The notes under the pieces were generated by a model. It was given only the letters and a program-made list of their open reading frames with translations, was not told where the DNA came from and ran no database searches. A stretch of 62,026 nt of DNA from Devosia sp. Its GTDB lineage: Bacteria; Pseudomonadota; Alphaproteobacteria; Rhizobiales; Devosiaceae. The stretch covers positions 1 through 62,026 of the forward strand of contig NZ_JAUYGL010000196.1 of the NCBI RefSeq assembly GCF_030689745.1. The letters are read 5' to 3'. Below are positions 61,095 to 62,026 of the stretch, one piece after another. Numbering within the stretch: position 1 is the first letter of the stretch; each line of letters opens with the position of its first letter. The translations under genes were made by a program, and so were the position numbers.

Positions 61095-62026
61095 ATGCGT
61101 TTGACCCCCTTCGTTTTGGCACTGGCCACCGCCGTGGTGATGGCCAGCCCTTTTACCGCTACCGCGCAACAGTTTACCGCCCGCATCGGTCACCTCGAAT
61201 CCGACCAGCAGCCAAGGCACAAGGGATTGCTGATGGTCGCCGACTTGGTAAAGGAACGGACGAACGGCGACGTCGTTTTCGAAATATTCCCCGCCGGACA
61301 GCTTGGTCAGGCGCGCGAAATGAACGAAGGCGTCCAGCTGGGCGTCATTGAGGGCACGGTCTCCCCCGCTGCTTTCCTGGACGGCTTCAACCCGGCAGTC
61401 TCCATCCTTGATGTGTCGTTTGTTTACCCATCCGATCGGGCGAAGGCCGCAGAACTGCGCGACGGCGCCTTTGGGCAGGCCGTGCTCGACAGCTTTGCGC
61501 CTCTGGGCTTTCACGCTGTCGCCCTGTGGCCCAATGGCCGTAAGGCCATTACATCTGACGCTGAAATCGCCAACGTGGCGGACTTCACGGGCCAACGCTT
61601 CCGCGTCATGGATTCGGCAGTTCTCATTGAGCAGTTCAATGCCTTGGGTGCGTCTGCGATTTCGCTGCCATTTGGCGAGCTCTACACCGCCCTGCAGACC
61701 GGCATCGTCGATGGCCAGGAAAACGCTCTGGATACCATAGCGGCCATGAAGTATTTCGAAGTTCAGAAGCATCTGCTGATTTCCGAGCATGGTGCCAATG
61801 AAGACGTGGTGCTGTTCAACCCGGCTTGGTGGGATTCGCTGCCGACCGACTACCAGGATGTCATCACCCAGGCCTTCGTCGAAGTGCGCCCCGAAGTGGA
61901 AAAGATCAAGGACGCAGCGCAGGCAACTGCACTGGCCACGATCGAGGACAGTGGCATGGATGTCGTCCAGCTGGATGATACGCAGCGGGCAGCCTTCCGC
62001 GAAGCAATGTACGCGCCCTCGCGCGA
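61095..62026 (+). CDS. dctP: TRAP transporter substrate-binding protein DctP (3' truncated by window end)
   Basis: 310 residues are visible and the frame runs off the window. A signal peptide (about 1-25) leads into a DctP domain: NGDVVFEIFPAGQLGQAREM, ADFTGQRFRVMDSAV with the conserved ligand-binding arginine, and SLPFGELYTALQTGIVDGQE. It captures an organic acid in the periplasm for a TRAP permease, whose DctQ/DctM genes should follow outside the window. GGAGAG precedes the ATG. This gene marks the return to ordinary chromosome after the IS region. Confidence 0.93.
   Translation, partial: MRLTPFVLALATAVVMASPFTATAQQFTARIGHLESDQQPRHKGLLMVADLVKERTNGDVVFEIFPAGQLGQAREMNEGVQLGVIEGTVSPAAFLDGFNPAVSILDVSFVYPSDRAKAAELRDGAFGQAVLDSFAPLGFHAVALWPNGRKAITSDAEIANVADFTGQRFRVMDSAVLIEQFNALGASAISLPFGELYTALQTGIVDGQENALDTIAAMKYFEVQKHLLISEHGANEDVVLFNPAWWDSLPTDYQDVITQAFVEVRPEVEKIKDAAQATALATIEDSGMDVVQLDDTQRAAFREAMYAPSR

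Noticed and set aside
1..62026. CRISPR array or rRNA operon
   Set aside because: No regularly spaced repeats and no rRNA-like sequence were seen anywhere in the window.

Overview
The window looks like a GC-rich alphaproteobacterial chromosome of the order Hyphomicrobiales, probably Devosia or a close relative. I judge this from the rpmH-rnpA-yidC-yihA block, the protein flavour of the housekeeping genes, and the alphaproteobacterial type of the conjugation and ParB/DUF932/DUF736 genes. The genus is inferred from reading alone.

Layout: (1) 1-10.8 kb is ordinary chromosome: the tail of an anti-sigma factor, a fasciclin protein, an exported MsrB, a glutamine amidotransferase, a chemotaxis receptor, yihA-yidC-rnpA-rpmH, a flavoprotein without the usual redox cysteines, and a sensor kinase. 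(2) A tRNA-Arg(ACG) at 10789-10865 marks the left edge of an integrated mobile element (about 10.8-34.3 kb or slightly further). Its large serine recombinase reads antisense into the tRNA. The element carries a MobF/TraA-type relaxase-helicase, a coupling protein, a ParA-like ATPase, several unknown accessory genes, an S24-like repressor with two matching operator-like repeats, and an outward module of DUF932, ParB, Toprim-primase, DUF2493 and DUF736 genes. No mating-pair (VirB/Trb) genes are visible, so it is best described as mobilizable. (3) Its cargo at 30.4-34.3 kb is a three-gene SIR2 / small protein / SMC-ATPase cassette that fits the Lamassu anti-phage defence family with a Sir2 effector. 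(4) 34.3-36.4 kb is a junkyard: a multiply frameshifted AAA ATPase, an unrecognised remnant, and a decayed hexapeptide acetyltransferase. (5) 36.4-56 kb is a surface-polysaccharide (O-antigen-like) locus. RmlA and RmlB supply dTDP-4-keto-6-deoxyglucose. A QdtA/FdtA-type ketoisomerase, an aminotransferase and an ankyrin-tailed N-formyltransferase turn it into an N-formylated 3-amino-3,6-dideoxyhexose. CapE/F/G (FnlA/B/C) homologues make UDP-L-FucNAc. There are three glycosyltransferases, an FkbM methyltransferase, a Wzy-like polymerase, a PglK-like ABC flippase, a WbpM-like dehydratase and a WbpL/WecA-like initiating transferase. The rhamnose branch is broken (rmlD has a large internal deletion, no rmlC seen) and a nucleotide-sugar dehydrogenase survives only as a fragment. 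(6) 56.1-61 kb holds an IS256-family element, a tyrosine recombinase and IS21 istA fragments in both orientations. (7) From 61.1 kb a TRAP-transporter binding protein marks the return to ordinary chromosome.

The main points of interest are the Lamassu-Sir2 cassette carried by a mobilizable element at tRNA-Arg, the element's regulatory architecture (duplicated operator, S24 repressor without the catalytic serine, nested-hairpin leaders, a dyad-rich region that could be oriT), and a polysaccharide locus that appears to have moved from N-acetyl- plus rhamnose chemistry towards an N-formyl sugar. All functions are assigned by recognising protein families by eye. No database search was run.
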